DNA of 64,000 nucleotides from CAYJDG01 sp964368875 (GCA_964368875.1 CAYJDG010000005.1:8071-72070); one strand, 5' to 3'; counted from the first letter of the stretch, positions 44,082 to 52,647 are shown. The notes: generated by a model not told the origin, from the letters alone. Translations and numbers: made by a program.

Positions 44082-45542
44082 CTACCGACTATCCACACCT
44101 GTTCCAAACAGGTTACCGCGAACCTCTTCAACCTCGCGGTTATAGTCCGGAACTTTGTCGCCGAAACCGAGGGTTTTCGGGGTCAGGACGCCAAGGGCGG
44201 AGGCCAGGCTATAGGTTGCCACGACTTCATTGCGGGTCGCGATAACCAGAGCTACCTGCCCGTCGAGAACTTCCTGGTCCGCATCCAGTGTATCCAGAAT
44301 AGTCCGGGCACCGAGATCGGCTTCCTGTTTGACACCGAAGCGGGCGACTTCGGACGCTTCAACCTGAGACAGGCGCGAGGTCACTTGGCCATGGGCCGCC
44401 TGAAGGGATTCCCAGGCCGTTATGGTTTGCTGACGGGCGAGACGCTTGGCCTCACTGATCTGGTCCATGCGCTGCATGGCCGTCTTTTTCGCCTGACGGA
44501 CGCGGGAACGTGTCGCCCCGGCTTCGTAGAGCGGGAAACTTGCGACCACGCCAATCGCCGCGCCTTCGCTTTCGTCAACTGTCGATGATGGCTCATAGGC
44601 TTTGGTCAGATCACCGCTTAAAGCAACCTGCGGCAGAAGATTGCCGTACTGGCTGCTGACGTCGCTGGACGCAGCACGCTGGCTGTATTGGGCCGCACGA
44701 ACGCTAGGGTTCCACTCTTCTGCATAGGCCGTTGCGCTTTCAAGCGTCTGCGGCACATCCAGCACTGTCATCGGGAAGCCGAGTTTTTCAGGCGGATAGC
44801 CAATTACGCGCTCGAATTCAGCGCGGCTGGAACGTAAGTCTGCCTGCGCTGAGATGATATCGGAATCAGCACGCGCCTGACGGGCTTCGGCCTGCGCGAC
44901 ATCGGTGCGCGTCAGTTCGCCGACATCGTAACGTTTCTTGGTTGCATCAAACTGGCGGCCAATGACGCTGCGGTTGTTGGTTGCAAGCTTCAGCAGGGCC
45001 TCGTTTTGCAGCACATCAAGATAGGCCGTGACAGCCTGCAATAAAACCTGCTGCTCGACTTGCTCGAGTGCGGCGATTTGTGCGCGGATCACGTTGCGGG
45101 CGGTTTCGGTATCTGCAATCGTGCGGCCACCGCGATAGAGCGGCTGCTCTAGATTGAGTGAGGCTGAGCGCGACAGATACGTATCATCACCGCCTGCAGC
45201 AAAACCTGTCGTTTTGACATCAACTGAGGTTGAATTCCCGGTGACGTTTGCATTCGCTGTCACCGTCGGGCGCCAGCCGGCTTCGGCCTGCGGCAGACGC
45301 TCGAAAACGGCGCGCGTTTCGGCGCGGGCTGCTTTTAGTGTCGGATTGTTTTCGTAGGTATCCATCAAGGCTTTGATGAAGATAGTGTTGGTGCGGTCCT
45401 GCGGCAGCAAGTCCTTCATGGCTTTAGTAGCCTGCGCCCGCATCTGATCGGCGGTCATCATCGGCTCTTCCTGCGCGAGAGCAGGTATGGACACGCTGCT
45501 GAGGAGAGCTGCAGTCAACAAAGTCAGTACTGATTTTTTCAT
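44082..45542 (-). CDS. tolC: TolC-family outer membrane efflux protein
   Basis: This 486-residue protein has a signal peptide (MKKSVLTLLTAALLSSVSIPALA) and the two OEP repeats of TolC (ARAETRAVFERLPQAEAGWRPTV, YDVGELTRTDVAQAEARQARADSD; then EASEVARFGVKQEADLGARTILDTLDADQEVLDGQVAL). It forms the outer-membrane channel for type I secretion and RND pumps, and could serve export of the RTX protein at 53935-55539. The start at 45542 follows GAGAG; a TTG 12 bp upstream is less likely. It lies 8 bp after the methyltransferase gene. Confidence 0.94.
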   Translation of the reverse strand: MKKSVLTLLTAALLSSVSIPALAQEEPMMTADQMRAQATKAMKDLLPQDRTNTIFIKALMDTYENNPTLKAARAETRAVFERLPQAEAGWRPTVTANANVTGNSTSVDVKTTGFAAGGDDTYLSRSASLNLEQPLYRGGRTIADTETARNVIRAQIAALEQVEQQVLLQAVTAYLDVLQNEALLKLATNNRSVIGRQFDATKKRYDVGELTRTDVAQAEARQARADSDIISAQADLRSSRAEFERVIGYPPEKLGFPMTVLDVPQTLESATAYAEEWNPSVRAAQYSQRAASSDVSSQYGNLLPQVALSGDLTKAYEPSSTVDESEGAAIGVVASFPLYEAGATRSRVRQAKKTAMQRMDQISEAKRLARQQTITAWESLQAAHGQVTSRLSQVEASEVARFGVKQEADLGARTILDTLDADQEVLDGQVALVIATRNEVVATYSLASALGVLTPKTLGFGDKVPDYNREVEEVRGNLFGTGVDSR

Positions 45543-45550
45543 CGTATCTC

Positions 45551-46264
45551 TCAAAACTTAAAAGCTGGAACAGGTTCAAATCCAGGCAGATACGGCACAG
45601 ATGCGCCTGCGATGGCGACGCTGTTCAGCTGGCCACCCTGCTTGGTGTAAAGACGAATTTGTCCGGTCGCGGACGCGGAATTTTTCTCGACGCAGAGCAG
45701 GCGGCCTTGCGGCGCAAGCTGATCCTGAATCATCTGCGGCACATGGGACACAGCCCCGTTGATCAGGATAACGTCATATAAGCCGTAAGCGGCGCAGCCC
45801 TCTGGCAGAAGCGCGCAGACTGGCACAACAGCAGTTTGTGAAACCCCTGCCTCGGCCCAGGCGTGACGGGCAAATTCGAGTGCTTTGGCGTCACTCTCAA
45901 CGGCGACGACATATTGCGCCAGGCGGCTGAGAATGGCAGCGGAGTAGCCTGTATAGCCGCCGATATCGAGAACTTTGTCCTTTTGCGTGATGGCAGCTTT
46001 TTCAACCATCAGGGCGTGGACAAGTGGCTCAAGCAGAAAGCGTCCATCGGCAAAGATCACGTCGTCATCGAGATAGCAGACGCTCTTACGATCGACTGGA
46101 ACAAACATTTCGCGCGGGACGTTACGGTAGGCAGCCAAAACGGCGTCACTGACGACACCGGATGTATTGAGCTGCGAATTAACCATCGCAAGGCGAGCTT
46201 GCTCGAAATTCGGGGAAGACGTGTGTGGTGAAGACATTGCGGGCGGACTCTCTGGTGAAGACAT
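45551..46264 (-). CDS. Protein-L-isoaspartate O-methyltransferase-like protein
   Basis: This methyltransferase of the PCMT family has the SAM-binding motif VLDIGGYTGYSAAILSRL and FEQARLAMVNSQLNTSGV near its start, and YRNVPREMFVP. It is often encoded before tolC in alphaproteobacteria. True PIMT enzymes repair isoaspartyl residues; the residues usually found after the nucleotide motif are diverged, so the substrate may differ. Two starts are equally placed, 46264 (237 residues) and 46237 (228 residues), because a 15-bp direct repeat copies the start-codon region. Confidence 0.85.
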   Translation of the reverse strand: MSSPESPPAMSSPHTSSPNFEQARLAMVNSQLNTSGVVSDAVLAAYRNVPREMFVPVDRKSVCYLDDDVIFADGRFLLEPLVHALMVEKAAITQKDKVLDIGGYTGYSAAILSRLAQYVVAVESDAKALEFARHAWAEAGVSQTAVVPVCALLPEGCAAYGLYDVILINGAVSHVPQMIQDQLAPQGRLLCVEKNSASATGQIRLYTKQGGQLNSVAIAGASVPYLPGFEPVPAFKF

Positions 46265-46267
46265 TGC
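46226..46267 (-). repeat. 15-bp direct repeat carrying both candidate start codons
   Basis: On the minus strand GCAATGTCTTCACCA occurs at 46267-46253 and at 46240-46226, 27 bp apart and in frame. Each copy has an ATG that could start the methyltransferase gene. Confidence 0.85.
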
Positions 46268-46334
46268 TTTTTTAGCAGGAAGTTCAAGGGCCTGCACCGC
46301 TTTTTTTGCGTAAGCGAATGGTATTCTGGAAATA

Positions 46335-46814
46335 TCAGCCGCTTTTCGCCTCAGCTCTCTTCTGGATTTCCACGCCCTGCTTGATACCCAGACCGATCAT
46401 CAGATAGGTGATTCCAAGGGTGAATAGGACCGCAGCTGTCATAATAGCGATCCCGGCCGGGATCTGTAACATCCCTTTGATAGGTTCTAGCGATGGATCG
46501 TCATAAGCGATCAGGATCAGCAACGGCAAAATGGACACAACCAGTCCGCCCGCGACCCCAGCCAACGCAAGACGCCTTTTTTCAGACTTTTCTGGCACCC
46601 TGCCCTGATCCTTATAAAACTTCTGCCCGATAACCGTACCGCCAATCATCGTCATGATGACCGAAACAAACGCCGGAACGGAAATCTTAAAGATCAGCGA
46701 AACCGCAGCAATCGCGACGATGGCGACAATATAAACAAGAATGAACCACAGCCCGTATTTAAGGTAAGCAATTGGGCGGCTTGCACTGGAATACGGGTAT
46801 CTTTCTGCGTTCAT
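46335..46814 (-). CDS. Four-helix membrane protein, possibly ABZJ_00895-like
   Basis: This 159-residue protein has four predicted membrane helices (about residues 20-42, 46-66, 85-105 and 122-145) and a charged loop KFYKDQGRVPEKSEKRR between the second and third. The layout resembles the small ABZJ_00895 family, whose function is unknown; the match is by memory of pattern only. It is a single gene between the methyltransferase and tRNA-Cys. Confidence 0.55.
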   Translation of the reverse strand: MNAERYPYSSASRPIAYLKYGLWFILVYIVAIVAIAAVSLIFKISVPAFVSVIMTMIGGTVIGQKFYKDQGRVPEKSEKRRLALAGVAGGLVVSILPLLILIAYDDPSLEPIKGMLQIPAGIAIMTAAVLFTLGITYLMIGLGIKQGVEIQKRAEAKSG

Positions 46815-46899
46815 GGCCGGGGAATCCTCACGTGAATATACCCTACCCTAACCTCTGGCTTTCCTGAAAAAAAGGTGCTAAACCCCTTTTTCCTTTGAT

Positions 46900-46973
46900 G
46901 GCGCGATGGCCGAGTGGTTAGGCAGAGCTCTGCAAAAGCTCGTACGCCGGTTCGATCCCGGCTCGTGCCTCCA
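46900..46973 (+). tRNA. tRNA-Cys (GCA)
   Basis: The acceptor GGCGCGA pairs with TCGTGCC (one G-T), the anticodon loop CTGCAAA gives GCA, the discriminator is T as is usual for tRNA-Cys, and CCA is encoded. The T arm contains GGTTCGATCCC. A fragment of its 3' end recurs at 47041-47060. Confidence 0.95.
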
Positions 46974-47040
46974 AGGGTTTTTCTGAAATACTTCAAGGAA
47001 CGAACCTTCTTTTTGAAAGTAAGCGCCCACTGGGCGCGGT

Positions 47041-47060
47041 CGATCCCGGCTCGTACCTCC
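47041..47060 (+). repeat. Duplicated 3' end of tRNA-Cys
   Basis: The 20 bases at 47041-47060 match tRNA-Cys 46953-46972 at 19 positions, from the T loop to the CC of the CCA. Only about 70 bp lies between the tRNA end and this copy. Such a copy of a tRNA 3' end is what integrative elements leave as an attachment site. Confidence 0.85.
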
Positions 47061-47097
47061 GGGGGAAAATTACCAGAGGGAAGTGAATGGATCATCC

Positions 47098-47835
47098 ATG
47101 AATAAACTTTTCCCTCAGAGCTTTAACCTTTCCGGAATCGTTGCGCTCCTATTCCTCCTCATGTTTTGCGGCATGGGGCTGTGGTGTGGCTGGCAGGTAT
47201 TTACGACAATCCATGCCTCCGCGATCTCTAGGGACTGGGTTGAAACTCCGGCGACTCTGAAATCATGGAGCATAGAAACGACGACGGGGACCATGACTCC
47301 CAGAGGTATTTCTGATCGGTCGAGTTTTATCATCGCTGACTATACGTATGTCTATGATGGCAAGGAATTCATCGGCAACCGTGTGGGATTTGAAAACTTC
47401 ATTAATGATATTGGCTCCTCCACTCGCAATAGAAGATTAGAAATTCTTGAAATGGCAGGCATCAGACCTGAGAGCTTCAAGGTTTTCGTGAACCCGGATA
47501 ATCCCGCTCAAGTAGTGATCGACAGATCTCTGCCAACCGAGGCATTACTCTCGGTTTCCTGTTTTATGCTCTTATGCAGCCTGTGGCTCTCAATCCTCTA
47601 CGGCTTCCTTTTAAGGGGGCTGCAGCACCTACTGAAAACCAAACTGGAGCAATTTCAGATGTCGCTCACGGGCATCATCCATGGCGGCATCGTCATCCCG
47701 ATTTACGCCTATTCTGACAAGGCTTCATGGGATGCCAGCTCATACTTTATGGGGCTAATCCTGCTGATCGTTATGCTGATAGGGGTTTATGGACTCCTAA
47801 AAGGTATAAGAAAAAGTCGCGCTACAACCTCCTAG
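47098..47835 (+). CDS. DUF3592 membrane protein
   Basis: This 245-residue protein has a first membrane helix (about residues 10-35), an extracytoplasmic domain with ETPATLKSWSIETTTG, IADYTYVYDGKEFIGNRVGF and FVNPDNPAQVVIDRSLP, and two or three helices near the C-terminus (about 145-172, 195-215 and 217-235). This is the DUF3592 plan, function unknown. The start is uncertain: GTG at 47083 is also in frame and closer to AGAGGG. It lies between tRNA-Cys (with its duplicated end) and tRNA-Asn, which suggests it could have arrived by integration. Confidence 0.65.
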   Translation: MNKLFPQSFNLSGIVALLFLLMFCGMGLWCGWQVFTTIHASAISRDWVETPATLKSWSIETTTGTMTPRGISDRSSFIIADYTYVYDGKEFIGNRVGFENFINDIGSSTRNRRLEILEMAGIRPESFKVFVNPDNPAQVVIDRSLPTEALLSVSCFMLLCSLWLSILYGFLLRGLQHLLKTKLEQFQMSLTGIIHGGIVIPIYAYSDKASWDASSYFMGLILLIVMLIGVYGLLKGIRKSRATTS

Positions 47836-47903
47836 ATCCAGCCTGCGGCAGTCAGATTTGGCGGTTTGGTTGTTACTTGGGTATAAGAGTAAGGGAAAGA
47901 CTG

Positions 47904-47932
47904 TTGACTTTTAGGGGTATTCCCCATAAAAA
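47904..47932 (+). promoter_or_regulatory. Possible tRNA-Asn promoter
   Basis: TTGACT (47904-47909) and TAAAAA (47927-47932) are 17 bp apart, with the tRNA beginning 26 bp later. The spacer contains GGGGTATTCCCC. Confidence 0.4.
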
Positions 47933-47958
47933 AACGCTGCCCATAAGGGTCCAAGTAT

Positions 47959-48033
47959 TCCCTGATAGCTCAGCGGTAGAGCAATCGACTGTTAATCGAT
48001 CGGTCGTAGGTTCGAATCCTACTCAGGGAGCCA
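47959..48033 (+). tRNA. tRNA-Asn (GTT)
   Basis: The acceptor TCCCTGA pairs with TCAGGGA, the anticodon stem-loop ATCGACTGTTAATCGAT gives GTT, the T arm reads GTAGGTTCGAATCCTAC, the discriminator is G and CCA is encoded. Confidence 0.96.
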
Positions 48034-48128
48034 CTTTCTCAGCGCAGAGTCCTTATCTCCCGCTACCTCCTTTTTAATAAACCTCCTTCGTGATAAAAAT
48101 ATGCGTCATTCAGGAGAGTCAGAACATT

Positions 48129-49304
48129 ATGTCCAATTTAAGCTCGCAAGACGGTAAGGTCCTCACCTATACCGAATGTCGTAAAATCCATTGCGGCCTA
48201 CGCTGGGATCCTGAGGACGCGACGGCGGGTGGGTCTAGCACAGCCGACCTTGATCTGCGCTATGTCCTGTTTGATGAATACGGACGCTTCGTTGACTCGA
48301 TCTCGGGCAAAGACGGCATCACCACCGATGATACGGGCAGCATCTATCACAGCGGTGATGATGGCAGCGGAGCTGAAAGCGGCGACGATGAACGCGTCAC
48401 CATCGACCTCTTCAGTATCCCTCGCAGCATCCATTATATTTTCATGATCACCGAGATCAGCAGTCACCACAATTTCGGCAACATCGTCAATCCGATGATC
48501 CGCATCGTCAAAGCTGCGCAGAATTTACAAATTCTGCAGAGCGATCTGGCATCGCTTGATGGTGCCGAGTCGAAAGCCCATATCTTTGTGCGCCTTGAGC
48601 GTCAGGTAGGCGGCTGGAAGATTGTAAAGCTCAATAAGTTCGTCGATGGTAACGATATTCCTAATTGGGAAGAGTTCCTCATAGACTTTCTTCCGGCGCT
48701 CGCCACCGAGAAAAAGATCAAAGCCAATCTGGCGCCCACACCTAAAAAAGGCGAGATCGTCAGGCTCGGTTATACCGCGGAGGGCCGCCAACGTGTGATT
48801 TGCGGGGTCAGCTGGGACTTACGCGCAGGGGGCATCGACAATCAGGTCGACGTCGATCTGACCTGTATCATGTTCGATAATAATGGCGAGTGCGTGGCTG
48901 ACGTCAGCAGCGAAGCTTCCCGTGCGATTGATGAATCCGGCGCGGTCTACCACAGCGGTGATGAAATCACCGGCGATGGCGGCGGCGATGATGAATTCAT
49001 TTCGGTCGAGCTTGCCAAGCTGCCTGAAAACATCGTCGATCTCGTTTTCTTTATCGATATGAAGACGGACCACAAACTTTGCGATATTCGTAATCCGACC
49101 ATTCGTATCGCCGATGGCAAGACCGATCTCACTCAGTTGCTCGTCAAAGTCGATCAAAGCGATAAAACCAGCAACGCCTATGTTTTCGCCCGCCTCGCTT
49201 ATTTTGAGAGCGGCTGGATGCTGCATTATATCGGGCTACCGCTTGATACAGGCGAAATCACCGATTGGTCGGACGTTATCCTGCCTTACCTGACGTCGTC
49301 CTAA
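48129..49304 (+). CDS. Tandem TerD-domain protein
   Basis: This 391-residue protein carries two TerD (tellurium resistance) domains of about 170 residues each. The first has IHCGLRWDPEDA, DLDLRYVLFDEYGRFVD, IYHSGDDGSGAESGDDERVTIDL and NPMIRI; the second repeats it with VSWDLRAGG, VDLTCIMFDNNGECVAD, VYHSGDEITGDGGGDDEFISVEL and NPTIRI. The acidic Asp/Glu clusters are the expected Ca2+ sites. AGGAGA lies upstream of the ATG. No other ter genes are nearby, so the role is more likely stress or metal response than full tellurite resistance. Its end overlaps the convergent znuB-like gene. Confidence 0.9.
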   Translation: MSNLSSQDGKVLTYTECRKIHCGLRWDPEDATAGGSSTADLDLRYVLFDEYGRFVDSISGKDGITTDDTGSIYHSGDDGSGAESGDDERVTIDLFSIPRSIHYIFMITEISSHHNFGNIVNPMIRIVKAAQNLQILQSDLASLDGAESKAHIFVRLERQVGGWKIVKLNKFVDGNDIPNWEEFLIDFLPALATEKKIKANLAPTPKKGEIVRLGYTAEGRQRVICGVSWDLRAGGIDNQVDVDLTCIMFDNNGECVADVSSEASRAIDESGAVYHSGDEITGDGGGDDEFISVELAKLPENIVDLVFFIDMKTDHKLCDIRNPTIRIADGKTDLTQLLVKVDQSDKTSNAYVFARLAYFESGWMLHYIGLPLDTGEITDWSDVILPYLTSS

Positions 49305-50034
49305 GCATGAGGCTCATCAGCATTGCAACACCTGCGTACATGCAGACTAACAGCGGTCCTGAGGGCAAATCACTTAATACCGACAAAATCAGTCCGCCCG
49401 TCACGGCAAATCCTGCCATGCCATAGCCATACCAGATTGACCGGGCCCTCGATACCAGTGCTGGCAAAATTAGCGATGCAAAGACGAGATAAACACCGAC
49501 CATCTGAACTGACAACGTGATGCAGGCAGCGAACAAGAGGTAAAAGTATTTCTGCGCAAAACCAGGGTTTAATTTCATGATGCCAAGCACCGGGATATAG
49601 ATGCATGCCATCAGCAAAATATCACGCCAGCTCACCCACAGAATCTGCCCGGCCATCAGATCGCTGATTTCCTCGCCGCCATGCGGGTCACCTGCAAAAA
49701 TAAGAATGGCGAGCGAGGCTGAAACCACGAAGGCGCAGCCAATATAGGCTTCCTGCAGCATCTGGCCTTTACGCTCAAGGGCTGAGAACAATACCGCCGC
49801 TACGAGCGCGCACAAGAACGCGACGCATTGCGCGCCAAGACCGTCCCACCCGAAAAAGACCGACGCCGCGACAACACCCAGACCAGCTATCTGTGCAACA
49901 GCCAGATCAAGGAAGATGATGCCCCGGCGTAGAACTTCGCGCCCAAGCGGGACGTGCGTGGAAGCCACCAGCAATCCTGCAACCAGTGCCGGGGCAATCA
50001 GCCCCGGCAATCCATCGATTAAAGATATGCTCAT
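49276..50034 (-). CDS. znuB: Zinc/manganese ABC transporter permease (ZnuB-like)
   Basis: This 252-residue inner-membrane protein has seven to eight helices and the ABC-3 family pattern: VPLGREVLRRGIIFLDLAVAQIAGLG, MAGQILWVSWRDIL and SVQMVGVYLVFASLILPALVSR. It overlaps the binding-protein gene by 4 bp. No ATPase gene (znuC) is next to it, although the family needs one. The operon starts downstream of a Zur-like box at 52627-52647. The convergent terD gene overlaps its last 29 bp. Confidence 0.88.
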   Translation of the reverse strand: MSISLIDGLPGLIAPALVAGLLVASTHVPLGREVLRRGIIFLDLAVAQIAGLGVVAASVFFGWDGLGAQCVAFLCALVAAVLFSALERKGQMLQEAYIGCAFVVSASLAILIFAGDPHGGEEISDLMAGQILWVSWRDILLMACIYIPVLGIMKLNPGFAQKYFYLLFAACITLSVQMVGVYLVFASLILPALVSRARSIWYGYGMAGFAVTGGLILSVLSDLPSGPLLVCMYAGVAMLMSLMLRTTSGKAG

Positions 50035-50930
50035 CGGGCGGCTGCCTTGAGGGTATCAATAGTTTGCTGAAAAACCACCTGCAGACTATCGGCCCCTTTC
50101 ATGCCACCAACAGTAAATGGCAACCGTACAAGCTTGGCGCCGGTTTTTTCAGATAACCACTCTGCGGCATCGTCGTTTTCGAATGGCGACAGCAGAATGA
50201 CTTTAACCTGAGCAGCCTGAGCTGCGGCAAGAACCTGCTGAAGATGGGTTGGAGTCGGTGGCACCCCGGGCTTGGCTTCAAGTGTCGCTACTTCTTGCAG
50301 ACCGAGCCACTGATTCAGATACGCCCACTCATCGTGATAGACCACAACCTGCAAACCGCGCAGTGACTGCGCCGCAGAGGCCCAGCTCTGAATTTGCGCC
50401 GACCATGTTTGCGAGAAACTCTCCAAATTTTTCTGATAGATTGCGGCATTTCCCGGGTCGACTTTACCCAGCCTTTCGGCCAGCAATTTCGCCACTGCAA
50501 GAACATTCCTTGGGTCAGTCTGGATATGTGGATTGCCTTCTGGATGAACGTCACCCATCGCGCGGTCGACTTTGGCCGGAGCGCCGGTCAGTCTGACGGC
50601 GGACGAGGCCATGACATAGCCCGCAGACCCCGGCTGAACACCCGCCCCTGCTGCCTGCTGCATCAGCACTGGCAGCCAGCCTGCTTCGAGCCCTGCCCCC
50701 GTGCAGACGACGAGGTCGGCTTTACGCATCGCAGCCAGCAGACTTGGCTTGGCCCTGACATGGTGCGGATCTTCGGTGCCACTGGTGGCAGACGTCACCA
50801 TAACGTGTTCACCACCGAGTTCCCTTGCAAGCGCGCCCCATTCGGGTTCGCAGGCAAAAACATTGATACCCGCCTGAGCGCCGCTCGGGATCAGGAACAA
50901 CGTCGCAGAAAGAAGTATAAGTTTTTTCAT
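50031..50930 (-). CDS. znuA: Zinc ABC transporter substrate-binding protein (ZnuA-like)
   Basis: This 299-residue periplasmic protein has a signal peptide (MKKLILLSATLFLIPSGAQA) and the cluster A-I pattern: GTEDPHHVRAKPSLLAAMRKADLVVCTGAGLEAGWLPVL with His of the DPHH segment, GDVHPEGNPHIQTDPRN supplying the second His, and VVYHDEWAYL with the third. There is no long His-rich loop. It should deliver zinc to the permease encoded downstream, and is preceded by a porin gene in the same operon. Confidence 0.9.
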   Translation of the reverse strand: MKKLILLSATLFLIPSGAQAGINVFACEPEWGALARELGGEHVMVTSATSGTEDPHHVRAKPSLLAAMRKADLVVCTGAGLEAGWLPVLMQQAAGAGVQPGSAGYVMASSAVRLTGAPAKVDRAMGDVHPEGNPHIQTDPRNVLAVAKLLAERLGKVDPGNAAIYQKNLESFSQTWSAQIQSWASAAQSLRGLQVVVYHDEWAYLNQWLGLQEVATLEAKPGVPPTPTHLQQVLAAAQAAQVKVILLSPFENDDAAEWLSEKTGAKLVRLPFTVGGMKGADSLQVVFQQTIDTLKAAAR

Positions 50931-50945
50931 TTTAGATGGTCCTTT

Positions 50946-52250
50946 TTAAAAACTATGAGCTGGGTGAGCACCAATGCTCATGATGTATTGAAGCAGCACC
51001 TGATTGTCCGAGGACGACTCATTCGCCTCCTCATACCCGTACTGCAGCCTAACGCGACTGAATTCGCTGTTAGTCCAGTCGGCCATCAGCGCGGCGTTCC
51101 ATGGGTTGTGCCCACCATCATCAAGGGCGCTCCCCGCAAGCCCTGCTGGGACATCTCCCGCGGCAAGCTGGCTATAGCGCGCGCCGACCCGCCACTGCGG
51201 ATCGAATTTATAGACGCTCTGGAGATACCAGCCACTTTGCGAGTCGTCATACGCGACGGTACCGGTTCCGGCATTGAGATCTTCATATGTACCATCCTCA
51301 GGCCGCCAGAAATATTCCCCCTGCAAACTGACTTCCTGTTCTTTTGCATTACCGGTCGGGGCCCAGGTCGTGCGCAATGATGCTGTATAAAGATCGCTGT
51401 CGCCTTGAAACAGCAGTCCATCCTCGTTGCTGCTGCGCTCGCCGGGGCTGGATTGCAGCGTCGAAAGCCCTGCCAGCCAGCTGATATTGTCACCAATATC
51501 GCCGCCAATCTTGCCATAGGCGAGCCACGCGCCGGGATCATTGCCATCCGATCCTCCACCGGGAAAATCATTTCCGCTGAACGCGCCACCACCTATTTCT
51601 GCATATAAGTCTGTTGGCAAAATCAGTGAAGCCAGAATGCCGTCATCTTTATAACTGTTGTTCAGGAATACCCGGTTTGGCAAAGGTCGGTCGGCAAAGT
51701 CATCAGCATGCTGATGATTGCCATTCATATAACCAACCGGGGCCAGAAACCTGCCTGCCTTGATGCCGAGACCATATGGCAGACCAAGTGTTCGGATATA
51801 GGCCTCTTCCAATTCCACTTCTGTCTCGCCATCTTCCTGCGCAAGGGCTGCGGTGATGCTGCCGAAGAACTTATCATCGACATTTGCCGAGAAATTAATC
51901 TCCGCCTCGTCGATCCCCAACCCCTCCCCGGTGCGGCCACTTTCTTCGCCAAGGGCAAACCCTGCGATCTCCGGAGCATCGCTGCTGAAATGACCGTAAT
52001 GCCCGTTTAGAACCGCGCTGATAGCTGGATTGAAGGCATTGTTATTGGTTTGAGGATTAGAGGGCTGCGGGACCGCAGGCGTTGCAGCTGCTGCAGCCTG
52101 CTGTTCAAGTTGATTGATGCGCTGTTGCATGCGGGCCATATCCGCCTTCAGCGCCTCGAGTTCAGATGAAGATGGGTCTGCCGCGAAAGCCGGAGCAGAG
52201 AAATTGAGCAGAGCAACCACAGCGGCTGCTCCCATAAGGGTGCGTGACAT
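50946..52250 (-). CDS. Porin-like outer membrane protein of the zinc operon
   Basis: This 434-residue protein has a signal peptide (about 1-23, ending AFA), a short coiled coil (SSSELEALKADMARMQQRINQLEQQ) that may stick into the periplasm or trimerise, and a barrel of alternating aromatic strands ending in HSF, a C-terminal Phe. The arrangement of coiled coil plus barrel resembles zinc-regulated outer-membrane proteins and phosphate-type porins. In this operon it likely lets zinc cross the outer membrane, which is inference from context. Conserved Asp/Glu and His occur in loops (YMNGNHQHADDFADRP). Confidence 0.75.
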   Translation of the reverse strand: MSRTLMGAAAVVALLNFSAPAFAADPSSSELEALKADMARMQQRINQLEQQAAAAATPAVPQPSNPQTNNNAFNPAISAVLNGHYGHFSSDAPEIAGFALGEESGRTGEGLGIDEAEINFSANVDDKFFGSITAALAQEDGETEVELEEAYIRTLGLPYGLGIKAGRFLAPVGYMNGNHQHADDFADRPLPNRVFLNNSYKDDGILASLILPTDLYAEIGGGAFSGNDFPGGGSDGNDPGAWLAYGKIGGDIGDNISWLAGLSTLQSSPGERSSNEDGLLFQGDSDLYTASLRTTWAPTGNAKEQEVSLQGEYFWRPEDGTYEDLNAGTGTVAYDDSQSGWYLQSVYKFDPQWRVGARYSQLAAGDVPAGLAGSALDDGGHNPWNAALMADWTNSEFSRVRLQYGYEEANESSSDNQVLLQYIMSIGAHPAHSF

Positions 52251-52299
52251 CGGAAATTTCCTTTCTTTCCTGTTTGTTCGGATCGAGCTTAGAAAATGA

Positions 52300-52587
52300 T
52301 CAGACAGGAAAGAGAGGCGGGCCGCGGGCTGCGTAAACGACAGCCGCTGTTAAGAGGGATGGCAGAGAAATAGAGGGAAGACTCGCAGGGATGACAGTTG
52401 CAACAAAAACTGCGTCCACGTGGGCAGTCAGAATTCCTTGCGCAGTATCCTGTGCGGTCAGGCATAATGTGCAACGATCATGATGCACAGTATGATCAGG
52501 ATGAATCGTCGCGTGCTGGGCAACAGCGAGCTGCACCAAAACAAGTGCTAAAATCAGAAATTGCAAAGAGGTGGTGCGCAAAGCCAT
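52300..52587 (-). CDS. Small exported His/Cys-rich protein of the zinc operon
   Basis: This 95-residue protein has a signal or membrane segment (about residues 5-24), then HATIHPDHTVHHDRCTLCLTA, a cluster of five His and a CxxC, and a second hydrophobic segment (about 55-85). This looks like a zinc-binding module between two membrane helices, in the style of DUF2946 proteins. It is the first gene after the Zur-like box, so it should be made most when zinc is scarce. Its role could be zinc capture or handover; I have no named homologue. Confidence 0.6.
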   Translation of the reverse strand: MALRTTSLQFLILALVLVQLAVAQHATIHPDHTVHHDRCTLCLTAQDTAQGILTAHVDAVFVATVIPASLPSISLPSLLTAAVVYAARGPPLFPV

Positions 52588-52626
52588 GGAATCAATAAAC
52601 CTGAGCGATTAGGAAAGGCAAGCGCT

Positions 52627-52647
52627 TTATGTTATCTTATAACATAA
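52627..52647 (-). promoter_or_regulatory. Zur-type operator of the zinc operon
   Basis: The inverted repeat has arms TTATGTTAT and ATAACATAA around CTT, a perfect 9-3-9 palindrome. It matches the Zur box core ATGTTAT...ATAACAT known from E. coli and other proteobacteria. It lies 40 bp upstream of the small-protein gene on the minus strand. The divergent sseA promoter is about 40 bp away. Confidence 0.8.
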
